From positions 3,968,001 through 4,032,000 of the forward strand of contig CM066289.1 in NCBI GenBank assembly GCA_033816765.1: a stretch of DNA of 64,000 nucleotides. The letters run 5' to 3'. The notes under the pieces were generated by a model, which was given only the letters and a program-made list of their open reading frames with translations, ran no database searches and was not told the DNA's origin. Shown one piece after another: positions 9,703 to 19,776 of the stretch (position 1 is the first letter of the stretch; the number at the start of each line of letters is the position of its first letter). The DNA comes from Nothopassalora personata. Its lineage: Eukaryota; Ascomycota; Dothideomycetes; Mycosphaerellales; Mycosphaerellaceae. The position numbers and the translations under genes were made by a program.

Positions 9703-12606
9703 TCAGTTCCACTCATTCTCACACAACTCCTTTGTCCAGACCCACTCGTTGTCGTGGCCAACACCAATCTCACTAGACGCGTCCCCAAGTGGCTGGTTGG
9801 TGAAGTTCCCATGGTAGTTGCGGAAGACGCTCTCATCACGCCCTTCGCTTGTGAAGCACATCTGCTCGAGAGCAGTGACCAAGCTGAGCTGCTTGTCCAT
9901 CAACTTCACAGCTCGGACGCGCCATTCATGCATCTTCTTGTGGAAGAGCTCCGAGTCTGGGCGGACCGCAGCATCAAGCCACCTTCTAGCATCAAGGATG
10001 ACTTCGTTGTCGTTCCAGGACTTCAAACCCGCTAGGGCATCGGACAGGGGGCTGATGCCACTGAGGTGTACGGCCGCAGGGAAAGGATGGCCAGGTACTG
10101 GGCGTCGATACTCAAACCCTGCAGCGCTCTCACTTGGCGTCTTGAAGTCACGATGGAGGTCCATCACCTGGTGCATGCTCCAGCTTCTCTGGAGTTCAAG
10201 ATAGTCATCGTCGCGGATCGCGATAAAGCAAGGGTCAATCTGACGCAGCGTCTTCTTGTGTGCGGCCTGCCTCATTGGAACGCCTGCAGTGGTCACCCGC
10301 ATTTGCCCAGCGCTTAGGTCCTCTCTGAACCAGCTGATGCTGTTCTTGCTCAGGTAATTCTGAACCCCAACCGAGAAGAAACGCTTAAATCGGCCGTCTT
10401 CTATGCAGTCGTTGATCTGGCACCACTGGATGAACTCTGCAGCATTCCCTTGCTTATGAAAACCGTGTAAAAACTCCGGCCCACTGGTGCCCTCTGAGTC
10501 AAGAGAGTACAGCATGTTGAGCCGGTTGCTAGTCCAGTAGTTTTCAATTTCGAGGTTCAAGTCGACCCCAGCATGCTGCACCATGGTGTTCGCATCACCC
10601 CCCTGATGAGCCCTGTCAAAGCTGAAAATCGTAGGCCTGGGGAAGGAGATGAACCGAGTGCAGTGTTGAGGGTGCAGCGCCACTTGCAAGAGCCACAGCC
10701 CGGGGTCTTGTCGCATGATCTGTTGGCTCAGAGAATACCACATGTTCTGGCAGACGCCGCCGTTGCTGACCTTGTTCAACTCTCGCAGGTGCCATCGGTA
10801 CACGTCGAATTCTCGACTCATCATCTCTCTGACTGTTTTAACCCGCGGCGCTAGTTCAGCGTCATTGTACCAGTACAGCATGTTGCCATTGATGTAGGTA
10901 CCGGTGCTATCGAGATCGGCTTGGTCAGCTTCATCAATGCCAAATTTGTCGAGGATCTGATTGTAGTTGGCATGCGTGACGATGCCACTCGTGGTGCCGG
11001 CTTTGCCTCGAACACGGAGGCAGCCAAGCGGGTTGACAGTCTTCTGACCACGCTTGTCAGGGCGAAACCACGACCCATTCTTCACCTTGATAGCTGAAAA
11101 ACTCTTGCCTTCAAAGAGCCAGTCTTGGACCTTGAGCGCGCGCTCACACAGGGTATTGGTGGTGATACCGGGATTCGTGACGAAGTGGAGGGCCTTGTGG
11201 CAGAAATCTCGGACATGCTGATCGCACATCACAGCGCTAACCTTGCCATCCCTCTCAAGAACCTGCGAGACCGCATATTCGAGCATCTCAAGGCCCGCCA
11301 TCCGGTGCTCAGGTAGCCAGTCAATGCCATCCACATCAATCGAGTTCCTGAACTTGATGCCACAGTACCGCTCATTGCAGGTGCAGTTGGCGCGCTTGAT
11401 CCGGAGGGCCTCGTCTTCCTGCAGGATCTGATCCTTGAAGACTGATACATCCCTGATCACAGCCGAAGGTGACATGGTGAGTATCGGATTGCCACCCTCA
11501 GTCAGGGCCGGAGTGGATCGTGGGGTGCCAACCGGTGTACCCAGCGGACTGCCTTCGCGTATGGGTGCGCCGTCCAGCGTTCGGTTAGGCGAGGATTGAG
11601 CAGGCGCAGTCATGCCCTCACCTATGCTCTCGCTCATGCGGAGCTGCTCAAGTCGACTCGACTTGCGACCGCCTCTCGATGGGACTGCAGGCTGGGTAGA
11701 GGCTGGTGGAGTTGGCGTGGTAGTCTTTGCACGTCCTTTGCCTTTGCCACCCGGTGGTGGCTGAGTCTGTTGCTGGCCAGATGGTCCAGGTTGACCTGTG
11801 CTGTCCTCTGGGGACGCGGACTTCTCAGTGATAGTACCCTCCATGAAGTATGGAAGGCCATCCTCATAGACGGCTAGGCGGTGTCTTCTGATGATCTCCC
11901 TGCTCTCAGCCGACTGCGGATCAATGCTGCGTGCTTCAGCCTCCCTGTCGCACCGGGTAAGATCACCAGGCTCCAGAATTCGCTTGCGATCTATGCCCTT
12001 GCGGCCGATCCTCATACGCCAGATCAATGCCCTCTGAATTCTGCCAACAGCCTTGCTGTAGTCTGGGTACTTGTTGATGAAGGCCGTGAACTGGCGGCGC
12101 CCACTGTCAGTGCTGCAAAGCTCGGAGATGACGCGTCGATCAAGAATCTTGTTGTCCATCTGCTGTGGCCAGTGGCGGGTAAGCGTGGCGCGAAGAGTCC
12201 TCTCTCGGTTACGAATCTCTGAACCGGTCTTGCGAATCTTGCCGACGATGGGAAACAAGACATCGAGCTTCCTGTTACCAAGGAATTCATCCTGGTAGGT
12301 CTTGCCCATGCCGCTCTCAACTTCCTCGAAAAACAGGTCAACCCAGACGGAGCAGTCTTCGAACACCTTCTCGAAGCCCTTGCAGAAGTCCTTCAACACC
12401 TCAACCCGCTTCTGAGGACTGAGCTCTCGGAACATGACATTAGCGGCGGACTTCGGCGTGTTCGTGTTGGCAAGGACATGCTTGACGTTGTCCGGCAAGC
12501 GAAGGGACTCGAACAAGGTCTGAGGTGGGCGGGTGAGCCCAGTAACAGTGCTAGTGAGCGCTGTGCTCGAGCCAGCCGGGCGTGACGATGGACCAGCTGA
12601 AGCCAT
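9703..12606 (-). CDS. ORF3, accessory protein of family A (unit 1)
   Basis: 967-codon gene in the same orientation as gag-pol, lying between integrase and the 3' LTR. I do not recognise it. Residues 1-250 are charged and helix-rich. About 255-385 is a low-complexity Pro/Ser/Gly/Gln linker with basic patches (GGKGKGRAK, RGGRKSSR). The C-terminal 580 residues look globular, with a Cys cluster (C408, C410, C415; CTCNERYC), a second Cys/His group (C461, H464, C469, H470) and a conserved-looking FDRAHQGGDANTMVQHAG block (663-680). No signal peptide, membrane segment or RT/IN/protease motif is visible. The ATG lies in a good context (TATCATGGC). It is open in all four copies of the window. A structural, Env-like or DNA-binding role cannot be told apart from sequence alone. 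Confidence 0.85.
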   Translation of the reverse strand: MASAGPSSRPAGSSTALTSTVTGLTRPPQTLFESLRLPDNVKHVLANTNTPKSAANVMFRELSPQKRVEVLKDFCKGFEKVFEDCSVWVDLFFEEVESGMGKTYQDEFLGNRKLDVLFPIVGKIRKTGSEIRNRERTLRATLTRHWPQQMDNKILDRRVISELCSTDSGRRQFTAFINKYPDYSKAVGRIQRALIWRMRIGRKGIDRKRILEPGDLTRCDREAEARSIDPQSAESREIIRRHRLAVYEDGLPYFMEGTITEKSASPEDSTGQPGPSGQQQTQPPPGGKGKGRAKTTTPTPPASTQPAVPSRGGRKSSRLEQLRMSESIGEGMTAPAQSSPNRTLDGAPIREGSPLGTPVGTPRSTPALTEGGNPILTMSPSAVIRDVSVFKDQILQEDEALRIKRANCTCNERYCGIKFRNSIDVDGIDWLPEHRMAGLEMLEYAVSQVLERDGKVSAVMCDQHVRDFCHKALHFVTNPGITTNTLCERALKVQDWLFEGKSFSAIKVKNGSWFRPDKRGQKTVNPLGCLRVRGKAGTTSGIVTHANYNQILDKFGIDEADQADLDSTGTYINGNMLYWYNDAELAPRVKTVREMMSREFDVYRWHLRELNKVSNGGVCQNMWYSLSQQIMRQDPGLWLLQVALHPQHCTRFISFPRPTIFSFDRAHQGGDANTMVQHAGVDLNLEIENYWTSNRLNMLYSLDSEGTSGPEFLHGFHKQGNAAEFIQWCQINDCIEDGRFKRFFSVGVQNYLSKNSISWFREDLSAGQMRVTTAGVPMRQAAHKKTLRQIDPCFIAIRDDDYLELQRSWSMHQVMDLHRDFKTPSESAAGFEYRRPVPGHPFPAAVHLSGISPLSDALAGLKSWNDNEVILDARRWLDAAVRPDSELFHKKMHEWRVRAVKLMDKQLSLVTALEQMCFTSEGRDESVFRNYHGNFTNQPLGDASSEIGVGHDNEWVWTKELCENEWN

Positions 12607-13207
12607 GATAACTAGGATTCACTATCAGTGAGATCGTAAGAGCTGGCTATCTCGTGGTGCCACTCTGGAGTGTTGGTAAGCTTTGAAAGCTTGGTATCGG
12701 GGTGGGCTTTGAAGGTCAAGGTCGTGAAGAGAGAGAGGCCAGAGAACCGTCTGATGTGTGGTGGTAGGTGGATGTGTTGGTGGTTCTGGTGATGGTGCTA
12801 GTGTTTGAAGAAAAAGAGAGGAAGTAGCAGGCAGAGAGCTGCGCTTAAGGATGCCTCTCAGCGTATGTCCCTGTGACCGTTGCAAGGCAGCAGCGCCGAG
12901 ACCGGTCTCATAAGTGGCAAGAGCAGTGCCATTGAGATCACACTGAAGGTCCGATGGCCCTGCATGTGACCGAAAACCAGTGCTGGTGACCACCTAGGTG
13001 AGCATTCGGCAGGGGGCATGCCACGCTGTCACGTGATCCGATTTACCGGTCCCGGGACCGGTAAATGTGACTCTACTAACTGAGGTCCAACCAAGGCAAG
13101 AACACCCCATGAAGTGAAGTCCAGATAACCGAATCGGCTTAACAAACTGAAGGGCATGCGCAACACATGCCTAAGGGAAGTGAACTCCGTACGCCATTGC
13201 CAACTGA
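12607..13207 (-). promoter_or_regulatory. Spacer with probable ORF3 promoter
   Basis: 600-base spacer between pol stop and ORF3 start. Reading toward ORF3 it contains a 26-bp perfect palindrome (13041-13066, core CCGGTCCCGGGACCGG), then CACGTG (13030-13035), then a long CT-rich tract and a CA-rich leader (about 12770-12815) of the kind common just upstream of fungal genes. A stop-to-stop frame at 12625-12993 has no ATG and is not counted as a gene. The palindrome and CACGTG pair is also found in the LTR, in the same sense order. I infer that ORF3 has its own transcript; the sequence alone cannot prove it. Confidence 0.5.
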
Positions 13208-14320
13208 TTAGTTCTCAGCCTCGATCCTGCTGAACTGTGAAATTTCGGCTGCAGAAAGGTCATGAGGCCTGACCCATAGCTTCTTGGATTCCGGTTCAGG
13301 ATACGATCCCCTTTCGTCAATTCCTACAGGTAGCACGTCTTCGTCGGCGATGGGCTCGATCTCGTTCGAATCACTGCTGTCTTCGCTATCAGCGACTTCT
13401 CCCTCCCCCATTACGAGATCGATCCCATCATCCAGGCCTGGTACTCCTATGTTATCCGGGCGAAGCTCTGGAACTAGCTTAAGGTTTTCTCGTGCCTGAA
13501 CTCCCTTCATTGGCGTGCCATCAAGTTCCTCAAGAATATAGGTACCAAACTTCCTGGAGACACTGGACACCCGATATGGACCTTGCCATCGGTAACCGAT
13601 CTTGCGTGAGAAGTCATCCTTATATGGCTTGTCGAACCTCATGACAAGGTCGCCCTTCTGGAAACCAGCAAAGTCAACATTTCGGTGAGAATCGAAGTAG
13701 TCCTTGCTAAGTTCTCTTAGTCGCTTCCTTCGAGCATGCAGCTCTTCCAAACTAAGGTCTCGAGCCTGGAGTTGACGCGCACGTATGGCAAGCAGGTCCT
13801 CAGTCGTTCTCACCGATCCCCATTGATAATTCGCCCACGTCGGGTACTCAACCTCAATTGGCAGAATCGTGCGATGGCCATACAGGACCTGAGCCGGCGT
13901 CATTCCAGTAGTACGACAGGTCGTGGTCCTATCAGCCCATAACACAGCGGGTACCCATTGCTCCCATCCGCGGTATGTGTTCCTTGTAAGCTTTGCTAAC
14001 GCTGCAAGAATCGGACGGTGCCCAACCTCGACCGGAGCATTAGACTGCGGATGGTACGGTGATATTCGGATCCTTCGAACACCAAGTCCTACGAGCAACC
14101 GCTCAACCTCAGCCGCATGAACCGTAGCGTTATCAAGCACAATTTCAGCACAGCAGCCGTGCCTACAGAAGACATCTTCGTATAGAAACTTGGCAACTGT
14201 CTTCGAGCTGGGAGGTGCCCTTGTCACTCTAGCCTCGATCCAGTTGCTGAGTGCTTCGCGCGCAACTAGGAGGTATCCATTTTTGTGCACCTGGACGGGG
14301 TCCAAAATAATGTCTACCAA
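13208..14320 (-). pseudogene. Integrase core/C-terminal remnant (unit 1)
   Basis: Last 364 codons of pol, beginning exactly at the first catalytic Asp of integrase (DPVQVHK) and keeping the second Asp (VLDNATV), the Glu (APVEVGH), the GPY motif (WQGPYRV) and the acidic tail. The N-terminal zinc domain and everything before it are deleted. The frame stays open into LTR-derived codons (VDIIL) but has no ATG. The next LTR, at 14309, supplies the upstream sequence. Probably untranslated. Confidence 0.85.
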
Positions 14321-14685
14321 CCACCCTATGTAGGCCTGTCCGAGTTGTGGTGGTATGGAGCGGTGCTTGCGTAAGCAGGGGTATTTGCCGGTCCTGGGAC
14401 CGGGAAATCAGGTCACGTGACGAGCAGCGCAGTAGCCAGATAAAACAAGAGGATTGGCGGACCCTAAACCCCTATACCCTCTACTCGAGAGGTATGAATT
14501 GAATTGTTGCCTTGATGCTACGCTTACAATACTCAACTGCGCAGTATATATCTCAATGGCCATACCAGGTCCTGCTGGCTTGCCCAAATGTCCAATCAAA
14601 CCTAAATGAATTTGGGCAAGTTGGACCCAAGGGACCCCTTCCCAAACCCAAACCCAAGGTCAACACAACCCATTAGTCGTCAATA
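14309..14685 (-). repeat. Family A LTR, copy 2
   Basis: Same 377-bp LTR, at an offset of exactly 5456 from copy 1. It serves as the 3' end of unit 2 and the 5' end of unit 1. Confidence 0.9.
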
Positions 14686-15158
14686 TATCCTCCCCCATTA
14701 CGAACCTGTCCTCAGGTTCCAAAGCAGTAAGCCCGGGCCTACCATTCAGCTTGACATACAAGATGTCAGGCAATCCGTGATGGTGACGTCAATAATCCGC
14801 GACTCGCGCCCGTCGCACTGCGTTGACGTATGCCACGAGACTGGCGAGGGGTTGGGCAGCTATGTCAGCATCAATCGAACAGGCCAGATGGTCGAACAAT
14901 GTAAGCGCCATTCATGAGACAAGTGAGTGTCAGTACCAGTAACCTGATAAATCCAAAGACGAGTCCATCGCGTGGCCAGAAAGTGAGTCAAGGGAAGATA
15001 AGTGACCATAAGAAACAAGTAAGATCTAAGGACCAGAAGCACCCGTACCCGAAGCATCAACCAGAACCAGAACCAGAATCAGAACCAGAAACCCATAGGC
15101 TACAGCTGTAGCCGGAAATCAACCAGAAACCAGGAGCCCATAAACCCGCACCAACCAC

Positions 15159-18062
15159 TCAGTTCCACTCATTCTCACACAACTCCTTTGTCCAGACCCA
15201 CTCGTTGTCGTGGCCAACACCAATCTCACTAGACGCGTCCCCAAGTGGCTGGTTGGTGAAGTTCCCATGGTAGTTGCGGAAGACGCTCTCATCACGCCCT
15301 TCGCTTGTGAAGCACATCTGCTCGAGAGCAGTGACCAAGCTGAGCTGCTTGTCCATCAACTTCACAGCTCGGACGCGCCATTCATGCATCTTCTTGTGGA
15401 AGAGCTCCGAGTCTGGGCGGACCGCAGCATCAAGCCACCTTCTAGCATCAAGGATGACTTCGTTGTCGTTCCAGGACTTCAAACCCGCTAGGGCATCGGA
15501 CAGGGGGCTGATGCCACTGAGGTGTACGGCCGCAGGGAAAGGATGGCCAGGTACTGGGCGTCGATACTCAAACCCTGCAGCGCTCTCACTTGGCGTCTTG
15601 AAGTCACGATGGAGGTCCATCACCTGGTGCATGCTCCAGCTTCTCTGGAGTTCAAGATAGTCATCGTCGCGGATCGCGATAAAGCAAGGGTCAATCTGAC
15701 GCAGCGTCTTCTTGTGTGCGGCCTGCCTCATTGGAACGCCTGCAGTGGTCACCCGCATTTGCCCAGCGCTTAGGTCCTCTCTGAACCAGCTGATGCTGTT
15801 CTTGCTCAGGTAATTCTGAACCCCAACCGAGAAGAAACGCTTAAATCGGCCGTCTTCTATGCAGTCGTTGATCTGGCACCACTGGATGAACTCTGCAGCA
15901 TTCCCTTGCTTATGAAAACCGTGTAAAAACTCCGGCCCACTGGTGCCCTCTGAGTCAAGAGAGTACAGCATGTTGAGCCGGTTGCTAGTCCAGTAGTTTT
16001 CAATTTCGAGGTTCAAGTCGACCCCAGCATGCTGCACCATGGTGTTCGCATCACCCCCCTGATGAGCCCTGTCAAAGCTGAAAATCGTAGGCCTGGGGAA
16101 GGAGATGAACCGAGTGCAGTGTTGAGGGTGCAGCGCCACTTGCAAGAGCCACAGCCCGGGGTCTTGTCGCATGATCTGTTGGCTCAGAGAATACCACATG
16201 TTCTGGCAGACGCCGCCGTTGCTGACCTTGTTCAACTCTCGCAGGTGCCATCGGTACACGTCGAATTCTCGACTCATCATCTCTCTGACTGTTTTAACCC
16301 GCGGCGCTAGTTCAGCGTCATTGTACCAGTACAGCATGTTGCCATTGATGTAGGTACCGGTGCTATCGAGATCGGCTTGGTCAGCTTCATCAATGCCAAA
16401 TTTGTCGAGGATCTGATTGTAGTTGGCATGCGTGACGATGCCACTCGTGGTGCCGGCTTTGCCTCGAACACGGAGGCAGCCAAGCGGGTTGACAGTCTTC
16501 TGACCACGCTTGTCAGGGCGAAACCACGACCCATTCTTCACCTTGATAGCTGAAAAACTCTTGCCTTCAAAGAGCCAGTCTTGGACCTTGAGCGCGCGCT
16601 CACACAGGGTATTGGTGGTGATACCGGGATTCGTGACGAAGTGGAGGGCCTTGTGGCAGAAATCTCGGACATGCTGATCGCACATCACAGCGCTAACCTT
16701 GCCATCCCTCTCAAGAACCTGCGAGACCGCATATTCGAGCATCTCAAGGCCCGCCATCCGGTGCTCAGGTAGCCAGTCAATGCCATCCACATCAATCGAG
16801 TTCCTGAACTTGATGCCACAGTACCGCTCATTGCAGGTGCAGTTGGCGCGCTTGATCCGGAGGGCCTCGTCTTCCTGCAGGATCTGATCCTTGAAGACTG
16901 ATACATCCCTGATCACAGCCGAAGGTGACATGGTGAGTATCGGATTGCCACCCTCAGTCAGGGCCGGAGTGGATCGTGGGGTGCCAACCGGTGTACCCAG
17001 CGGACTGCCTTCGCGTATGGGTGCGCCGTCCAGCGTTCGGTTAGGCGAGGATTGAGCAGGCGCAGTCATGCCCTCACCTATGCTCTCGCTCATGCGGAGC
17101 TGCTCAAGTCGACTCGACTTGCGACCGCCTCTCGATGGGACTGCAGGCTGGGTAGAGGCTGGTGGAGTTGGCGTGGTAGTCTTTGCACGTCCTTTGCCTT
17201 TGCCACCCGGTGGTGGCTGAGTCTGTTGCTGGCCAGATGGTCCAGGTTGACCTGTGCTGTCCTCTGGGGACGCGGACTTCTCAGTGATAGTACCCTCCAT
17301 GAAGTATGGAAGGCCATCCTCATAGACGGCTAGGCGGTGTCTTCTGATGATCTCCCTGCTCTCAGCCGACTGCGGATCAATGCTGCGTGCTTCAGCCTCC
17401 CTGTCGCACCGGGTAAGATCACCAGGCTCCAGAATTCGCTTGCGATCTATGCCCTTGCGGCCGATCCTCATACGCCAGATCAATGCCCTCTGAATTCTGC
17501 CAACAGCCTTGCTGTAGTCTGGGTACTTGTTGATGAAGGCCGTGAACTGGCGGCGCCCACTGTCAGTGCTGCAAAGCTCGGAGATGACGCGTCGATCAAG
17601 AATCTTGTTGTCCATCTGCTGTGGCCAGTGGCGGGTAAGCGTGGCGCGAAGAGTCCTCTCTCGGTTACGAATCTCTGAACCGGTCTTGCGAATCTTGCCG
17701 ACGATGGGAAACAAGACATCGAGCTTCCTGTTACCAAGGAATTCATCCTGGTAGGTCTTGCCCATGCCGCTCTCAACTTCCTCGAAAAACAGGTCAACCC
17801 AGACGGAGCAGTCTTCGAACACCTTCTCGAAGCCCTTGCAGAAGTCCTTCAACACCTCAACCCGCTTCTGAGGACTGAGCTCTCGGAACATGACATTAGC
17901 GGCGGACTTCGGCGTGTTCGTGTTGGCAAGGACATGCTTGACGTTGTCCGGCAAGCGAAGGGACTCGAACAAGGTCTGAGGTGGGCGGGTGAGCCCAGTA
18001 ACAGTGCTAGTGAGCGCTGTGCTCGAGCCAGCCGGGCGTGACGATGGACCAGCTGAAGCCAT
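15159..18062 (-). CDS. ORF3, accessory protein of family A (unit 2)
   Basis: Same 967-residue protein as at 9703-12606, with no amino-acid difference. It is intact, with the same start context and the same promoter-like spacer upstream (18063-18663; palindrome 18497-18522). It adds a dose of ORF3 to a unit that cannot itself make gag or reverse transcriptase. Confidence 0.85.
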   Translation of the reverse strand: MASAGPSSRPAGSSTALTSTVTGLTRPPQTLFESLRLPDNVKHVLANTNTPKSAANVMFRELSPQKRVEVLKDFCKGFEKVFEDCSVWVDLFFEEVESGMGKTYQDEFLGNRKLDVLFPIVGKIRKTGSEIRNRERTLRATLTRHWPQQMDNKILDRRVISELCSTDSGRRQFTAFINKYPDYSKAVGRIQRALIWRMRIGRKGIDRKRILEPGDLTRCDREAEARSIDPQSAESREIIRRHRLAVYEDGLPYFMEGTITEKSASPEDSTGQPGPSGQQQTQPPPGGKGKGRAKTTTPTPPASTQPAVPSRGGRKSSRLEQLRMSESIGEGMTAPAQSSPNRTLDGAPIREGSPLGTPVGTPRSTPALTEGGNPILTMSPSAVIRDVSVFKDQILQEDEALRIKRANCTCNERYCGIKFRNSIDVDGIDWLPEHRMAGLEMLEYAVSQVLERDGKVSAVMCDQHVRDFCHKALHFVTNPGITTNTLCERALKVQDWLFEGKSFSAIKVKNGSWFRPDKRGQKTVNPLGCLRVRGKAGTTSGIVTHANYNQILDKFGIDEADQADLDSTGTYINGNMLYWYNDAELAPRVKTVREMMSREFDVYRWHLRELNKVSNGGVCQNMWYSLSQQIMRQDPGLWLLQVALHPQHCTRFISFPRPTIFSFDRAHQGGDANTMVQHAGVDLNLEIENYWTSNRLNMLYSLDSEGTSGPEFLHGFHKQGNAAEFIQWCQINDCIEDGRFKRFFSVGVQNYLSKNSISWFREDLSAGQMRVTTAGVPMRQAAHKKTLRQIDPCFIAIRDDDYLELQRSWSMHQVMDLHRDFKTPSESAAGFEYRRPVPGHPFPAAVHLSGISPLSDALAGLKSWNDNEVILDARRWLDAAVRPDSELFHKKMHEWRVRAVKLMDKQLSLVTALEQMCFTSEGRDESVFRNYHGNFTNQPLGDASSEIGVGHDNEWVWTKELCENEWN

Positions 18063-18663
18063 GATAACTAGGATTCACTATCAGTGAGATCGTAAGAGCT
18101 GGCTATCTCGTGGTGCCACTCTGGAGTGTTGGTAAGCTTTGAAAGCTTGGTATCGGGGTGGGCTTTGAAGGTCAAGGTCGTGAAGAGAGAGAGGCCAGAG
18201 AACCGTCTGATGTGTGGTGGTAGGTGGATGTGTTGGTGGTTCTGGTGATGGTGCTAGTGTTTGAAGAAAAAGAGAGGAAGTAGCAGGCAGAGAGCTGCGC
18301 TTAAGGATGCCTCTCAGCGTATGTCCCTGTGACCGTTGCAAGGCAGCAGCGCCGAGACCGGTCTCATAAGTGGCAAGAGCAGTGCCATTGAGATCACACT
18401 GAAGGTCCGATGGCCCTGCATGTGACCGAAAACCAGTGCTGGTGACCACCTAGGTGAGCATTCGGCAGGGGGCATGCCACGCTGTCACGTGATCCGATTT
18501 ACCGGTCCCGGGACCGGTAAATGTGACTCTACTAACTGAGGTCCAACCAAGGCAAGAACACCCCATGAAGTGAAGTCCAGATAACCGAATCGGCTTAACA
18601 AACTGAAGGGCATGCGCAACACATGCCTAAGGGAAGTGAACTCCGTACGCCATTGCCAACTGA

Positions 18664-19776
18664 TTAGTTCTCAGCCTCGATCCTGCTGAACTGTGAAATT
18701 TCGGCTGCAGAAAGGTCATGAGGCCTGACCCATAGCTTCTTGGATTCCGGTTCAGGATACGATCCCCTTTCGTCAATTCCTACAGGTAGCACGTCTTCGT
18801 CGGCGATGGGCTCGATCTCGTTCGAATCACTGCTGTCTTCGCTATCAGCGACTTCTCCCTCCCCCATTACGAGATCGATCCCATCATCCAGGCCTGGTAC
18901 TCCTATGTTATCCGGGCGAAGCTCTGGAACTAGCTTAAGGTTTTCTCGTGCCTGAACTCCCTTCATTGGCGTGCCATCAAGTTCCTCAAGAATATAGGTA
19001 CCAAACTTCCTGGAGACACTGGACACCCGATATGGACCTTGCCATCGGTAACCGATCTTGCGTGAGAAGTCATCCTTATATGGCTTGTCGAACCTCATGA
19101 CAAGGTCGCCCTTCTGGAAACCAGCAAAGTCAACATTTCGGTGAGAATCGAAGTAGTCCTTGCTAAGTTCTCTTAGTCGCTTCCTTCGAGCATGCAGCTC
19201 TTCCAAACTAAGGTCTCGAGCCTGGAGTTGACGCGCACGTATGGCAAGCAGGTCCTCAGTCGTTCTCACCGATCCCCATTGATAATTCGCCCACGTCGGG
19301 TACTCAACCTCAATTGGCAGAATCGTGCGATGGCCATACAGGACCTGAGCCGGCGTCATTCCAGTAGTACGACAGGTCGTGGTCCTATCAGCCCATAACA
19401 CAGCGGGTACCCATTGCTCCCATCCGCGGTATGTGTTCCTTGTAAGCTTTGCTAACGCTGCAAGAATCGGACGGTGCCCAACCTCGACCGGAGCATTAGA
19501 CTGCGGATGGTACGGTGATATTCGGATCCTTCGAACACCAAGTCCTACGAGCAACCGCTCAACCTCAGCCGCATGAACCGTAGCGTTATCAAGCACAATT
19601 TCAGCACAGCAGCCGTGCCTACAGAAGACATCTTCGTATAGAAACTTGGCAACTGTCTTCGAGCTGGGAGGTGCCCTTGTCACTCTAGCCTCGATCCAGT
19701 TGCTGAGTGCTTCGCGCGCAACTAGGAGGTATCCATTTTTGTGCACCTGGACGGGGTCCAAAATAATGTCTACCAA
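18664..19776 (-). pseudogene. Integrase core/C-terminal remnant (unit 2)
   Basis: Identical to the remnant at 13208-14320, including the in-frame fusion of LTR-derived codons to the integrase catalytic core. No ATG. Confidence 0.85.

Larger units (their letters stand above)
8853..14308 (-). mobile_element. Truncated family A unit 1 (LTR-ORF3-IN)
   Basis: First 5456-base unit: LTR (8853-9229), 3' untranslated region, ORF3 (9703-12606), spacer (12607-13207) and the C-terminal half of pol (13208 to about 14301). Pol sequence stops at GGGGTCC and is joined to AAAAT directly beside the next LTR, so gag, protease, RT, RNase H, the leader and nearly all of the primer-binding site are gone. Two C bases at the joint are shared by both parents, which suggests a microhomology-mediated deletion. 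The next unit has the identical joint. Confidence 0.9.
14309..19764 (-). mobile_element. Truncated family A unit 2 (tandem duplicate)
   Basis: Second 5456-base unit. By eye it is identical to unit 1 in every line compared, including the pol/LTR deletion joint at 19757-19764. Its order is LTR (14309-14685), ORF3, spacer, integrase remnant. A shared private joint means the two units descend from one deletion event by tandem duplication. Confidence 0.9.

Noticed and set aside
9818..10204. ORFs of 60-128 codons opposite or alongside ORF3
   Set aside because: Shadow frames of a GC-rich 967-codon gene; they repeat in each copy only because the copies are nearly identical.
12625..12993. 122-codon frame just upstream of ORF3
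   Set aside because: It opens at a GTG straight after a stop and contains no ATG; better explained as promoter and 5' leader of ORF3.
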